Shown here in pieces: positions 25,940-34,845 of a DNA stretch of 64,000 bases. The notes beneath the pieces were generated by a model. That model saw only the letters and a list, made by a program, of their open reading frames with translations, made no database searches and had not been told where the DNA came from. Within the stretch, counting starts at the first letter, position 1; the number at the start of each line of letters is the position of its first letter. This DNA comes from Micromonospora sp. WMMD812 (GTDB lineage Bacteria > Actinomycetota > Actinomycetes > Mycobacteriales > Micromonosporaceae), in the NCBI RefSeq assembly GCF_027497215.1, contig NZ_CP114904.1, positions 4,672,001-4,736,000 on the forward strand, written 5' to 3'. Made by a program: the position numbers and the translations under genes.

Positions 25940-26730
25940 GCGTCCTCCTGGTTGGCGTCGAGCCGGGAACGTCCCGGCCCTGATCCGACGCCCTCGGGCG
26001 GGCGTGGGTTCCCGGAGGTGACGGGCGGCACGTCGGCGACCGGCCCGCTGCCCGCCGCCCGACCGCCGCCGGCCGCCGGGGAGCCGGTCGTCGCGGGGCC
26101 GGTCGTCGGGCGCAGGTGGCCCAGCAGCACCGCGAGGCGGGCCCTGCCCCGGGCGCACCGGCTCTTCACCGTCCCCTCGGCGACGCCGAGGATCACGGCC
26201 ACCTCGGCGACCGGGTAGCCCTGCACGTCGACCAGGATGAGCGCGGCGCGCTGCTCGACCGGCAGCGCGGCGAGCGCCTGTCGGACGACCAGCGCCGTGT
26301 CGTGGTCGGTCGCCGGCGCGGCCGGCTCGACGCCGCCGGTGGCCGACCCGCTGTCGGTGTGTACGCCGTCGGGCAGCGGCACGGTGGGGTGCGCCTGACG
26401 GCGGCGGAGCCGGTCCAGGCAGGCGTTCACCACGATGCGGTGCAGCCAGGTCGTGACGGCCGAGTCGCCACGGAACCGCCCGGCGGCGCGGTGCGCGGAG
26501 AGCAGCGCGTCCTGAAGGGCGTCGGCCGCCTCTTCACGGTCACCGATCGTGCGTAACGCCACCGCCCAGAGCCGGTCGCGGTGCCGGTGGAACAGCTCGG
26601 CGAAGGCGTCCCGATCCCCGGCGACGTGGGCGCGCAGCAGCTCGAGGTCGCTCACCGGGTCGGCCGCCCCGGTCGGGATCGGCACGGCGGCCGGTGCCGC
26701 GGCCGGCGGAACGGCCTCGTGCCCGTCCAT
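25936..26730 (-). CDS. sigM: ECF RNA polymerase sigma factor (SigM-like)
   Basis: A 264-aa group 4 sigma factor. Region 2 runs from about residue 26 (LELLRAHVAGDRDAFAELFHRH) to TTWLHRIVVNACLDRLRRR. Region 4 lies at about 150-205 (LAALPVEQRAALILVDVQGYPVAEVAVILGVAEGTVKSR). The N-terminal 25 and C-terminal 55 residues are Pro/Gly/Ala-rich. The start could be the ATG at 26730 or an in-frame GTG at 26655 closer to region 2; neither has a clear ribosome site. It follows the pseudokinase gene and is coupled to its anti-sigma. The symbol rests on synteny with mycobacterial sigM. Confidence 0.88.
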   Translation of the reverse strand: MDGHEAVPPAAAPAAVPIPTGAADPVSDLELLRAHVAGDRDAFAELFHRHRDRLWAVALRTIGDREEAADALQDALLSAHRAAGRFRGDSAVTTWLHRIVVNACLDRLRRRQAHPTVPLPDGVHTDSGSATGGVEPAAPATDHDTALVVRQALAALPVEQRAALILVDVQGYPVAEVAVILGVAEGTVKSRCARGRARLAVLLGHLRPTTGPATTGSPAAGGGRAAGSGPVADVPPVTSGNPRPPEGVGSGPGRSRLDANQEDA

Positions 26731-26773
26731 CACCACGTCCGGCGGAGGCGGTGCCCGGAGCGCGGTGGCTGGT

Positions 26774-28378
26774 TCACGACCCCTGGACCGAGATCTCCTG
26801 GACCCCGAGCCGGAAGCCACTGTCGTCGTCGGCCGGCAGCTCGGTGACCCAGACGAGCAGGTACCGGTACTTCTGGTCGGCGTTGAAGCCGTCGAAGGCC
26901 ATCGTGGTGCCGTCGTGCTCCTCGAAGGGCTGACCGATCCGGGTCTTGTAGTCCTGGACCAGCTGCTTGTCGCCCGACGAGGTCGACGGCGGGTTGACGC
27001 TGCCGGTGAACAAGGCCGCGGTCGCACCGGTGCCGGAGAGGGTGACCTGGACGGACTTCACGGTGTGCGGGGCGCCGAGGTCGAGCCAGACACCCATCCC
27101 GGCCTTGAGGCTGCCGAACTTGTTGTTCGGGTACCGGTCGGTTCGCCAGCCCTCGTCGGCCTTGCCGTCGATGATCTTGTTGGCGCCGTCCAGCTCGTCG
27201 CGCTTCCTGCTGTCCGGGTCGATGATCCGTACGCTCTGGACGCGAAGCGGGCCGACGTTGGCGGGCGGGGTGGCCTCTCCGGCGGGGGCACTGGAGGTGG
27301 GCGCGCCGACCGGATTGGTCTGCGGGTTCTCGTCGTCGCCACCACCGAGCGCGCTGATGCCGATCAGCAGCCCGACCAGGGCGACCGCCAGCAGACCGGC
27401 GATGCCGATGGCGACCTTCCGCCCGCCGGCGGCGGCCAGCGGCGACGGCTCTTCCTCGGCCTCGGCCGCGAAGCGCAGCGGGCCGGTGTTGTCGAGGAAC
27501 GGCTCCTCGGCCGCCACGTCCAGCCGGGCCAGTTCGGCGGCGAGCACGTCCGACGACGGCGGCGCGATCTCGGCGTCGAGCAGGTCCATGGTCAGGTCGT
27601 CCAGGTACGCCGGCACGCCCGCACGGACCTGCCGGGGCGCGGCGATGGCGCCGCTGGCGTCCCGTAAGGCGTCGGGAATGGCGGCCCGGCCGTGGCCGGC
27701 GGTGGCGCCGCGCAGCGGAACCTCGGCGTGCGGCCAGTATCCGGTCAGGGCGAAGTAGAGGATCCCGCCGACCGCCCGGATGTCGCTCTCCTGGCTGTCG
27801 TCGCCGTCGGTGCGGGCGTCAGCCAGCACGACCCGGCCGTCATCGGAGATCATAACGGTGCCGGGGTGCACGTTGCCGTGCACCATGCCGGTGGCGTGGA
27901 CCGCGGCGAGGGCGCTCGCGACGGCACTGCCGATCGACGTCGCCCGGGCGGCGTCGAGCGGGTCCTCGGTGACCAGCTCCCGCAGGGACTGCCCGTCCAC
28001 CCACTCGCGCACCACGTACGCGCGCTCGTCCTCGTCGATCGCGTCGTAGACGCCGACCAGGTTGGGGTGGATCACCCGGCTGGCCGCGACGGCGGCCTGG
28101 AGCATCTCGGTGGCCGAGTCGCCGCCCGGGTATCGCAGCACGACCGCGACGGGACGGCGCAGCACGACGTCGACACCGCGCCAGACCAGGCGGCCGGCGC
28201 TGTCGTTGTTGATGTGCTCGACCAGCTCGTAACGCTCGGCGAGGATCTCACCGGCCGTGGGACCACCGAAGGTCATGACCGGCGGAGCGCTCTCGTCCGC
28301 GTCCTGACCCTCGCCGACCTGGGTCACCCGTCCTCCCTCGGTGATCGTGTCGATCGATGGACCCGCACTGCTGGGCAT
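26774..28378 (-). CDS. Membrane pseudokinase with external carbohydrate-binding-like domain
   Basis: A 534-aa protein. Residues 45-285 have the fold of a Ser/Thr protein kinase. The catalytic residues are lost: the VAIK lysine is hydrophobic (PVAVVLR), HRD is replaced by HGN (167-169), and DFG by ADA (186-188). One membrane helix is at 321-344. The external part (370-534) resembles a galactose-binding/discoidin-like domain. In Mycobacterium the same parts form the C-terminal half of the MurJ protein (Rv3910), where the pseudokinase recruits the FHA protein FhaA after phosphorylation by PknB. Here it is a separate gene. The ATG at 28378 is used; a GTG at 28327 has a stronger GGGAGGA and is a fair alternative. 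Confidence 0.88.
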   Translation of the reverse strand: MPSSAGPSIDTITEGGRVTQVGEGQDADESAPPVMTFGGPTAGEILAERYELVEHINNDSAGRLVWRGVDVVLRRPVAVVLRYPGGDSATEMLQAAVAASRVIHPNLVGVYDAIDEDERAYVVREWVDGQSLRELVTEDPLDAARATSIGSAVASALAAVHATGMVHGNVHPGTVMISDDGRVVLADARTDGDDSQESDIRAVGGILYFALTGYWPHAEVPLRGATAGHGRAAIPDALRDASGAIAAPRQVRAGVPAYLDDLTMDLLDAEIAPPSSDVLAAELARLDVAAEEPFLDNTGPLRFAAEAEEEPSPLAAAGGRKVAIGIAGLLAVALVGLLIGISALGGGDDENPQTNPVGAPTSSAPAGEATPPANVGPLRVQSVRIIDPDSRKRDELDGANKIIDGKADEGWRTDRYPNNKFGSLKAGMGVWLDLGAPHTVKSVQVTLSGTGATAALFTGSVNPPSTSSGDKQLVQDYKTRIGQPFEEHDGTTMAFDGFNADQKYRYLLVWVTELPADDDSGFRLGVQEISVQGS

Positions 28379-28702
28379 GTGGCTTCCCGCTCTGCCTTCG
28401 AAGGAACCGGCCGACCGGAATCGACGCCGAGCGCCGCGCCTGCCGTACCCGTCGACAGCGACCTTACCCGGGTTGCCCGCCTCCCCGACATGTCATCTTC
28501 CCGCCGTACCCGGCGAGGTGCCGGGAGTCGGGGAAGTAGTCCGGTTACGACCGTTGTCAGCCACGTTGCTGGCACATGTACTAGCCAATCTACGGGTTCA
28601 CCGCAAGAGGCTGCCGGAGGGGCCCGGACCGGAGTGGCGGCGCGGCGCCCACGTGAGCCGGGTTCCCCCCGACGGGCGGGGCACGCTCAGCCGTACGGTT
28701 GG

Positions 28703-28754
28703 TTATCCACAGGCCGATCCGGCAGCTGACCGGTGAATCGCGGAGTTATCCACA
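28703..28754 (+). promoter_or_regulatory. Two perfect DnaA boxes between murJ and the pseudokinase gene
   Basis: TTATCCACA at 28703-28711 and again at 28746-28754, same orientation, 43 bases apart. They lie in the 435-base spacer 28379-28813, which holds no gene; the pseudokinase promoter should be here but I could not fix it. Confidence 0.65.
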
Positions 28755-28813
28755 GGAGAATCCCCAACCTGGTGATCCACCGTCACGCACCGTACCGGCG
28801 GGTAGGGGTGGGG

Positions 28814-30574
28814 TCAGCGGCCGATCCGGCGGCGAACCATGCCGACCACCTCGGTGATCTCGCCGATCCGCAGCGCCATGGCGAGGCCGAGGTAGGTCGC
28901 GCCGATCACCCCGCCGCCGATCACGAGCTGGACGAGCGCCTGCCCCCAACTCGGCGTGTCGTCGCCCGGCAGCAAGGCGACCACCACCAGGCCGACCAGC
29001 GCGGCGCCGAGCGCGGCGACCAGGACGCGGCCGAGTGTCCGCGTGATCGCGCCCAGCCCGATCCGGCCGATCCGGGGACGGAGCAGCCAGGCGGAGCCGA
29101 TCGCCGCGGCCAGGTAGGAGATCGCGTTGCCGACCATCATCCCGGCCGCCGCGAAGTGCGCGGCGAACGCGGCGAAGAGCACGATCTGCACGCCGATGCG
29201 CAGCGCCACGACCGGGATGTTGATCAGCGCCGGGGTGCGGGTGTCCGGCAGCGCGTAGAAGGCGAACGTGAAGAGCTGGCTGATCGCGAACGGCACCAGC
29301 GCGAGCGCGGCGAGCAGGAGCACCAGCGAGGTGTCGGCGGCGTTGTCGTCGCTGAACGCGCCGTAGCGGAAGAGCACCACCGCCAGCGGGGTGGCCAGCA
29401 CCGCGTAGCAGACGGCGATCGGGGCGAGCACCGCGGAGACCGTCCGGGTGCCCCGGGACAGGTCGGCGGCGAGGTCGGCGTACCGGCCGTCGGCCGCGGC
29501 GGCGCTCATCCGGGGCATCAGCGCGGTGATGATCGAGACGGCGATGATGCCGTGCGCCATCATCAGCAGCAGGAAGACGTTGTTGTAGATCAGCGCGCCG
29601 GCGTCCCCGTCACCCGCCCGGTTCAGCAGGTTGAAGAGGACGATCAGGCCGACCTGGCTGACCGCCACGTAGCAGAACATCCAGGCGCCCAGCCGGCCCA
29701 GCTCGCGCAGGCCGAGCGCGCGGAAGTCGAACCGGAACCGCCACCGGAAGCCGACCTTGCGCAGCGCCGGCAACAGGCCGGCGGCCTGGACCGCCACGCC
29801 GACCAGGGTGCCGCCGCCGATCAGCAGGATCCGCCCGGCGGTCATCTCGTCCGGCCGGACGATCTCCGCGCCGAAGATCGCGATGTAGAGGCCGGCGGTG
29901 GCGATCACCACGATGTTGTTCAGGATCGGCGCCCACATCGGGGCGGCGAAGTGCCCCCGGGTGTTGAGCACCGCGCTGATCAGTGCGCTGAGACCGGCGA
30001 AGAAGATCATCGGCAGCATCAGGTACGACAGGTTGGTGACCAGGTCCTGATAGTCCGTCCCGCGGTTGTCGCTGGTGTAGAGCTGGGTCAGCAGCGACGC
30101 GGCGACCACCGCGACCAGCGCGGCCGCGGCGAGGGTGACCACCGCGAGAGTGAGCAGCCGCTGGGCGTACGCCTGACCGCCGTCCGCGTCGGCCTTGCGC
30201 CGGCGCACCAGCACCGGGATCAGCACGCTGGTGAGGATGCCGCCCAGCAGGAACTCGTAGACCATCCCGGGCAGGATCTGCGCGGTCGTGTACGCGTCGC
30301 CGACCAGCGCGCCGCCCAGCGCGGCGGTCAGCGCGAGCGTGCGCAGGAAGCCGGTGCCCCGGCTGACCAGGCTGCCGATCGCCATCACCGCGCTGTTGGT
30401 GGCGGCGCTCGCCTCGCCGACCTGTTCCTGCGGCGGCGCCGCCGACTCGACGGACGGCTGGTTGAGCGGCTCGGCGGAGATGAAGGTGGCGCCGTCGGTG
30501 GGCGGCTGCCCGCCGCCGTAGCCGCCGGGGCCGCCCTGTGCGGCGTTCGCACTGCGGTAGAGCCCGCCGCTCAT
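28814..30574 (-). CDS. murJ: Lipid II flippase MurJ
   Basis: A 586-aa MOP-superfamily protein with about 14 hydrophobic segments after a 60-70-residue Gly/Pro/Ser-rich cytoplasmic N-terminus. The conserved SLVSRGTGFLRTLAL opens the first helix, and the LMLPMIFFAGLSALISAVLNTRGHF block is typical. MurJ moves lipid II across the membrane for peptidoglycan synthesis. The ATG at 30574 has GGGGAGG upstream. Unlike mycobacterial MurJ it has no kinase-like C-terminus. It is divergent from the CCA-adding enzyme gene. Confidence 0.95.
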   Translation of the reverse strand: MSGGLYRSANAAQGGPGGYGGGQPPTDGATFISAEPLNQPSVESAAPPQEQVGEASAATNSAVMAIGSLVSRGTGFLRTLALTAALGGALVGDAYTTAQILPGMVYEFLLGGILTSVLIPVLVRRRKADADGGQAYAQRLLTLAVVTLAAAALVAVVAASLLTQLYTSDNRGTDYQDLVTNLSYLMLPMIFFAGLSALISAVLNTRGHFAAPMWAPILNNIVVIATAGLYIAIFGAEIVRPDEMTAGRILLIGGGTLVGVAVQAAGLLPALRKVGFRWRFRFDFRALGLRELGRLGAWMFCYVAVSQVGLIVLFNLLNRAGDGDAGALIYNNVFLLLMMAHGIIAVSIITALMPRMSAAAADGRYADLAADLSRGTRTVSAVLAPIAVCYAVLATPLAVVLFRYGAFSDDNAADTSLVLLLAALALVPFAISQLFTFAFYALPDTRTPALINIPVVALRIGVQIVLFAAFAAHFAAAGMMVGNAISYLAAAIGSAWLLRPRIGRIGLGAITRTLGRVLVAALGAALVGLVVVALLPGDDTPSWGQALVQLVIGGGVIGATYLGLAMALRIGEITEVVGMVRRRIGR

Positions 30575-30700
30575 TTCCAGCCTCCCCGGGTACCTCGATC
30601 CGGGCCGCCCGCCCGCACGTCACAGACCTTAGTCAACCCTGGCCCGTTACCCGCGCCCGGCGGAGGAGATCCCGACCCGGCCCGATAGTCTGGCGATCCC

Positions 30701-32161
30701 ATGTCCGAAGCCTCCGCATCTCATGCCGCCGACCGCCGCGACCTGACCGCCGCGCAGCGCAACGCCGTCGCCGAACTGCTCCGGGTCTCGCCGGTCGCCG
30801 ACGAGCTGGGCCGCCGGTTCGCCCGGGCCGGCCACGAGTTGCACCTGGTGGGCGGTTCGGTGCGCGACGCCCTGCTCGGCCGGCTCGGCGAGGACCTCGA
30901 CTTCTGCACCGACGCGCACCCCGACCAGACCCTGCGGATCATCAAGGGCTGGGCGGAGTCGATCTGGGAGACCGGCCGGGAGTTCGGCACCATCGGCCTC
31001 CAGCGGGACGGGTTGCGGCTGGAGATCACCACGTTCCGCGCCGAGGCGTACGACCAGGTCAGCCGCAACCCGGTGGTGGAGTACGGCACCAGCCTCACCG
31101 AGGATCTGAAGCGTCGCGACTTCACGATCAACGCGATGGCGGTGAGTCTGCCCGACCACCGGTTCACCGACCCGCACGGCGGGTTGGACGATCTCGCCGC
31201 CAAGGTGATCCGCACCCCGGCGACGCCCCACGAGTCGTTCCGGGACGATCCGCTGCGGATGCTCCGGGCCGCCCGGTTCTCCGCCCAGCTCCGCTTCGCG
31301 GTGCACCCCGACGTCCACGCCGCGATGACCAGCATGGCCACCGACCTGGACCGGATCACCGCCGAGCGGATCCGGGACGAGTTCACCAAGCTGCTCTGCG
31401 GCGCCGACCCGATCACCGGGCTCCGGCTGCTGGTCGACACCGGGCTGGCCGAGCGCTTCCTGCCTGAGCTGACCGGGCTCAAGCTGGAGATCGACGAGCA
31501 CGCCCAGCACAAGGACGTCTACGAGCACACCCTCACCGTCGTCGGCAACGCGATGCGGTTCGAGGCGGAGGGGTGCGACTTCATCCTCCGGATGGCCGCG
31601 TTGATGCACGACGTGGGCAAGCCGGCGACCAAGGCGGTCGGGTCGGACGGTCGGGTCAGCTTCCACCACCACGAGGTGGTCGGCGCCCGGCTCACCAAGG
31701 CCCGGATGAAGGAGATGCGCTACCCGAAGGACGTCACCGCCAAGGTCACCGCGCTGGTCGCGCTGCACCTGCGCTTCTACGGGTACGGGCGGGGCGAGTG
31801 GACCGACGCCGCGGTGCGCCGGTACGTGGCCGACGCCGGTGACCTGCTGCCCCGGCTGCACAAGCTGACCCGGTCGGACTGCACGACCCGCAACCGGCGC
31901 AAGGCGGCCCAACTCGCCGCGGACTACGACGCGCTCGAGGAGCGGATCGCCCGGATCGCCGCCGAGGAGGACCTGGCCCGGGTCCGGCCCGACCTCGACG
32001 GCAACGCGATCATGGAGCTGCTCGGGGTGCCGCCGGGGCCGGTGGTGGGTCGGGCCTGGAAGTACCTCAAGGACCTGCGGCTGGAGCGCGGCCCGCTGGA
32101 CCACGACGAGGCCCAGGCGGAGCTGCTCCGCTGGGCCCGCGCGGAGGGCGTTCTCGACTGA
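30701..32161 (+). CDS. cca: CCA tRNA nucleotidyltransferase
   Basis: A 486-aa class II nucleotidyltransferase that adds or repairs the CCA end of tRNA. The catalytic loop LVGGSVRDALLGR is near residue 45 with the acidic pair in EDLDFCTDA. The RNA-binding DDPLRMLRAARF segment and an HD domain (RMAALMHDVGKPATK, near residue 300) follow. It starts with the ATG at 30701; TAGTCT at 30686-30691 is a possible -10 only nine bases upstream, so the message may have almost no leader. Mycobacteria keep this gene (Rv3907c) near murJ too. Confidence 0.93.
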   Translation: MSEASASHAADRRDLTAAQRNAVAELLRVSPVADELGRRFARAGHELHLVGGSVRDALLGRLGEDLDFCTDAHPDQTLRIIKGWAESIWETGREFGTIGLQRDGLRLEITTFRAEAYDQVSRNPVVEYGTSLTEDLKRRDFTINAMAVSLPDHRFTDPHGGLDDLAAKVIRTPATPHESFRDDPLRMLRAARFSAQLRFAVHPDVHAAMTSMATDLDRITAERIRDEFTKLLCGADPITGLRLLVDTGLAERFLPELTGLKLEIDEHAQHKDVYEHTLTVVGNAMRFEAEGCDFILRMAALMHDVGKPATKAVGSDGRVSFHHHEVVGARLTKARMKEMRYPKDVTAKVTALVALHLRFYGYGRGEWTDAAVRRYVADAGDLLPRLHKLTRSDCTTRNRRKAAQLAADYDALEERIARIAAEEDLARVRPDLDGNAIMELLGVPPGPVVGRAWKYLKDLRLERGPLDHDEAQAELLRWARAEGVLD

Positions 32162-32171
32162 GGACCGACAC

Positions 32172-32208
32172 GACGGGCGCCACCCCCGCACCGGGAGTGG
32201 CGCCCGTC
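32172..32208. terminator. Bidirectional terminator between cca and flotillin genes
   Basis: GACGGGCGCCAC (32172-32183) pairs with GTGGCGCCCGTC (32197-32208), 13-base loop, between convergent genes. Confidence 0.8.
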
Positions 32209-32217
32209 GTCGTACGG

Positions 32218-33726
32218 TCAGCGGGTTTCGACGGCCGCGCCCTCGACGGACGGCTTGCCGTTCCCGGTGGCCGAGCCGAGCCGGGCGAGCAGCTTGGCCA
32301 GGTCGATCCCGGTGAGGTCGCTGCCGAGCTGGAGGCCCTGCGCCACGTTGCCGGCCACCGACTTCGTCAGCGACGACGCGCCGTCGGTGGAGATGACGGT
32401 CATCTTGTCGATCGCGCCGATGGGGGCGCTGGCCGCCTCCACCACCTGCGGTAGCACCTTGACCAGCAGATCGAGCACGGCCGCCTCGCCGTACGCGGCG
32501 AACGCCTCGGCCTTACGGGCCATCGCGTCGGCCTCGGCCTGGCCCCGGGCCAGGATCGCCGCGGCCTCGGCCTGGCCCTCCCGCTCGACGGCCTCGGCGA
32601 TCGCGGAGCGGCGCCGCTGCTCCGCCTCACCCTCCTTGGCGCCCTCGATCGCGTTCGCCTCGGCGAGCGCCGCCCGGCGGGCCCGCTCGCCCTCACCGGT
32701 GAGCCGGGACTGCTCGGCGGCGGCCTGTGCCGCGGCGATGACCGACTGCCGCTGGGCGTCCGCGTTCAGCACCGCCGCGTTGCGGGCCGCCTCGGCCTCC
32801 TGCTCGACCTTGTACCGGGCCGCGTCCGCCGGCTTGCGGACCTCCGTGTCGAGTTGGCGCTGCTTCAGCTCGGCGTTGCGTTCCGCCACCTTCTGCTGTT
32901 CGGTGAGGATCGCCTGGTCCCGCTCCGCTTGCGCGAGCGGCCCGGCGGCCGCCGACTTCGCCTTCGCCGCGTCGATCTCCGCCTGGATCGCCGCCTGCTT
33001 GAGGGCCAGGTTGCGGTTCGCCTCGGCGATCGCCTCCTCGGCGAGCAGTCGCTCCTGCTCGGCCTGCTGCCGCGCGCGGGCCTCGGCGATCGCCGCGTCC
33101 TTGAGCACCCGCGCCGCCTCCGGGCGGCCGAGGTCCTGGAGGTACGAACCCTCGGCGAGGATGTCCTGGAGCTGGAAGGTGTCGAGCACCAGGCCCTGGT
33201 TCGTCATCGAGTGCTCGGCCTCCTCGGCCACCGCGCTCGCGAACGCCGCCCGGTCCCGGATCACCTCCTCGATGGTGAGCCGGCCGACGATCGAGCGCAG
33301 CGCGCCGGCCAGCACCTCCCGGGTGAAGTTGTCGATCTCGTCCTGCTGGTGCAGGAAGCGCTGGGCGGCCGCGCGGATCGCGTCCTCGGTGCCGCCGACC
33401 TTGACGATCGCGACGCCGTGCAGGTCGGCGCGGATGCCCTGCTTGCTGACCGCGCCGCGGATCCCGACGTCGATCCGGCGGCTGGACAGGTCGAGCGACT
33501 GGAGCTTCTGCACCACCGGCAGGACGAAGACCGAGGCGCCGAGCACGACCTTCTGGCCGGACATGTCGGTGGACCGGCTGCCGTCCGCGGTCTGGGTGGT
33601 CCGACCCTTGCGGCCGGTGACGATGAACGCCTCGTTCGGCCCGGCGACCTTGATCCGGGAGAGCACGAAGAGGACGAGGACCAGGACGAGGAGGACCGCG
33701 CCTCCGACGGCGATGAGAAGGGGCAT
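32218..33726 (-). CDS. floT: Flotillin-like SPFH protein
   Basis: A 502-aa protein. An N-terminal membrane anchor (residues 3-23) is followed by an SPFH/band 7 domain (about 25-210) with NFTREVLAGALRSIVGRLTIEEVIRDR. The long charged Ala/Glu-rich coiled coil (about 215-420) has the EAEAARNAAVLNADAQRQ type of repeats seen in flotillins. Flotillins form membrane scaffolds in Bacillus and other bacteria. It follows an NfeD-like gene by 27 bases, the usual pairing. Confidence 0.92.
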   Translation of the reverse strand: MPLLIAVGGAVLLVLVLVLFVLSRIKVAGPNEAFIVTGRKGRTTQTADGSRSTDMSGQKVVLGASVFVLPVVQKLQSLDLSSRRIDVGIRGAVSKQGIRADLHGVAIVKVGGTEDAIRAAAQRFLHQQDEIDNFTREVLAGALRSIVGRLTIEEVIRDRAAFASAVAEEAEHSMTNQGLVLDTFQLQDILAEGSYLQDLGRPEAARVLKDAAIAEARARQQAEQERLLAEEAIAEANRNLALKQAAIQAEIDAAKAKSAAAGPLAQAERDQAILTEQQKVAERNAELKQRQLDTEVRKPADAARYKVEQEAEAARNAAVLNADAQRQSVIAAAQAAAEQSRLTGEGERARRAALAEANAIEGAKEGEAEQRRRSAIAEAVEREGQAEAAAILARGQAEADAMARKAEAFAAYGEAAVLDLLVKVLPQVVEAASAPIGAIDKMTVISTDGASSLTKSVAGNVAQGLQLGSDLTGIDLAKLLARLGSATGNGKPSVEGAAVETR

Positions 33727-33753
33727 GCAGGTGTCCTGTCTGCGAAGGGGGTG

Positions 33754-34266
33754 TCAGTAGGTCTCGACGTGCACGCTGGTGTCGCTGAGGGCCTGGACCA
33801 CGAAGACCTGGGCGCCGACGGGGATGGCGCGGTCGGCGCGGGCGTTGAGCTTGACCGGGTGCCCGGCCAGCCGGACGCGGACCTCGCCGTAGCCGCCGAC
33901 CGGCACCGGGGTCACCACCAGGCCGAGCGCGCCGACCAGGTCGTCCCGGGTCGGCGTGGGGTCGGTGCGCATGTTCCGCGCCGCGCGACTCAGCCGCGAC
34001 GCGATCCAGGCGACGGGTATCGCGGCGACCGCGCCACCGGCCGCCGCCGCGGCGACCATCCCGGCGGTACGCCCGCCGAGCAGTTCGTTGACGATCGCGC
34101 CGCCGAAGCCGGACGCGCCGGCGAAGGCGGCCACGGTCTCGACGGACACCGGCCCGTCGACGTCGGCGCCGCCGAACTGGAGGAGCTCGGTGCCGAGCAG
34201 GGCGAGTGCCAGCACTCCGACACCCGCCCCGCCGACAATCAGGAAGAACAACGTCCCCGTGGCCAC
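33754..34266 (-). CDS. NfeD-like membrane protein
   Basis: A 170-aa protein with an N-terminal helix (residues 3-25), a second hydrophobic Gly/Ala-rich segment (about 60-90) and a C-terminal OB-fold-like NfeD domain (GALGLVVTPVPVGGYGEVRVRLAGHPVKLNARAD). NfeD proteins partner flotillins. The GTG at 34266 has TACCGT exactly seven bases upstream on the minus strand (34279-34274), so the message is probably leaderless. Confidence 0.85.
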   Translation of the reverse strand: MATGTLFFLIVGGAGVGVLALALLGTELLQFGGADVDGPVSVETVAAFAGASGFGGAIVNELLGGRTAGMVAAAAAGGAVAAIPVAWIASRLSRAARNMRTDPTPTRDDLVGALGLVVTPVPVGGYGEVRVRLAGHPVKLNARADRAIPVGAQVFVVQALSDTSVHVETY

Positions 34267-34325
34267 GTACCGAACGGTATCGACGGCCCGCAACGTGTCG
34301 GCGGGACACAAACTCAATCTAGCTG

Positions 34326-34368
34326 TTGACAAGATTCGACGGTGAGGGGAATCTTGACAGTGACAAGA
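34326..34368 (+). promoter_or_regulatory. Promoter with inverted repeats before the small membrane protein
   Basis: TTGACA (34326-34331), 17 bases, GAATCT (34349-34354). CAAGATTC (34330-34337) is inverted as GAATCTTG (34349-34356), so the arms cover the promoter. A second TCTTG/CAAGA pair (34352-34356, 34364-34368) follows. It looks like a repressor site for the gene at 34382 and perhaps for the divergent nfeD-floT pair. Confidence 0.6.
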
Positions 34369-34381
34369 CGGAGGTGTCCCC

Positions 34382-34786
34382 ATGTCCTCGGCAACCCTGA
34401 CCACCGCCGGCATCCTGCTGATCACCGTGGTCGCCGTCGCGTACGGCGGTCTGACCCTGCTCACGCACCTCGCCCGGCGCAAGGCCGGCTACCTCGACAA
34501 CCCGGTGCGTCGCGGTCTCTGGACGGCCGGCCACGCCCACGCCGGAGTGCTGGTGCTCTTCGCGCTGGTGGTACTCCCGTACGTGGACCAGGCCGGCGTG
34601 TCCGACGGCACGGCGACCCTGATCCGCTCGCTGTTCGTGGCGGCGCCGATCCTGATGCCGCTGGGGTTCTTTCTCTCGGTGGCGCGACCGCAGGACACCC
34701 GGCCCAACAGGCTCATCTGGCTGACCGTGGCCGGTGGCGCCTGCCTGGCCGCCGGCGCGCTCCTGCTCGGCGTCAACCTGCTCTGA
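34382..34786 (+). CDS. Small integral membrane protein, 134 aa
   Basis: Four hydrophobic segments (about 5-28, 52-70, 82-102 and 112-132) with short loops. KAGYLDNPVRRGLWTAGHAHAGV between the first two contains two histidines that resemble the conserved loops of DUF-type four-helix proteins. GGAGGTG lies seven bases before the ATG. I do not recognise a function. The strong promoter with inverted repeats upstream suggests regulated expression. Confidence 0.75.
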   Translation: MSSATLTTAGILLITVVAVAYGGLTLLTHLARRKAGYLDNPVRRGLWTAGHAHAGVLVLFALVVLPYVDQAGVSDGTATLIRSLFVAAPILMPLGFFLSVARPQDTRPNRLIWLTVAGGACLAAGALLLGVNLL

Positions 34787-34845
34787 AACCCGGCGCCCGG
34801 GTCCCCGGCGGCGAAGAATGTCGTCCGGCCGGGGACAATGGGTGG

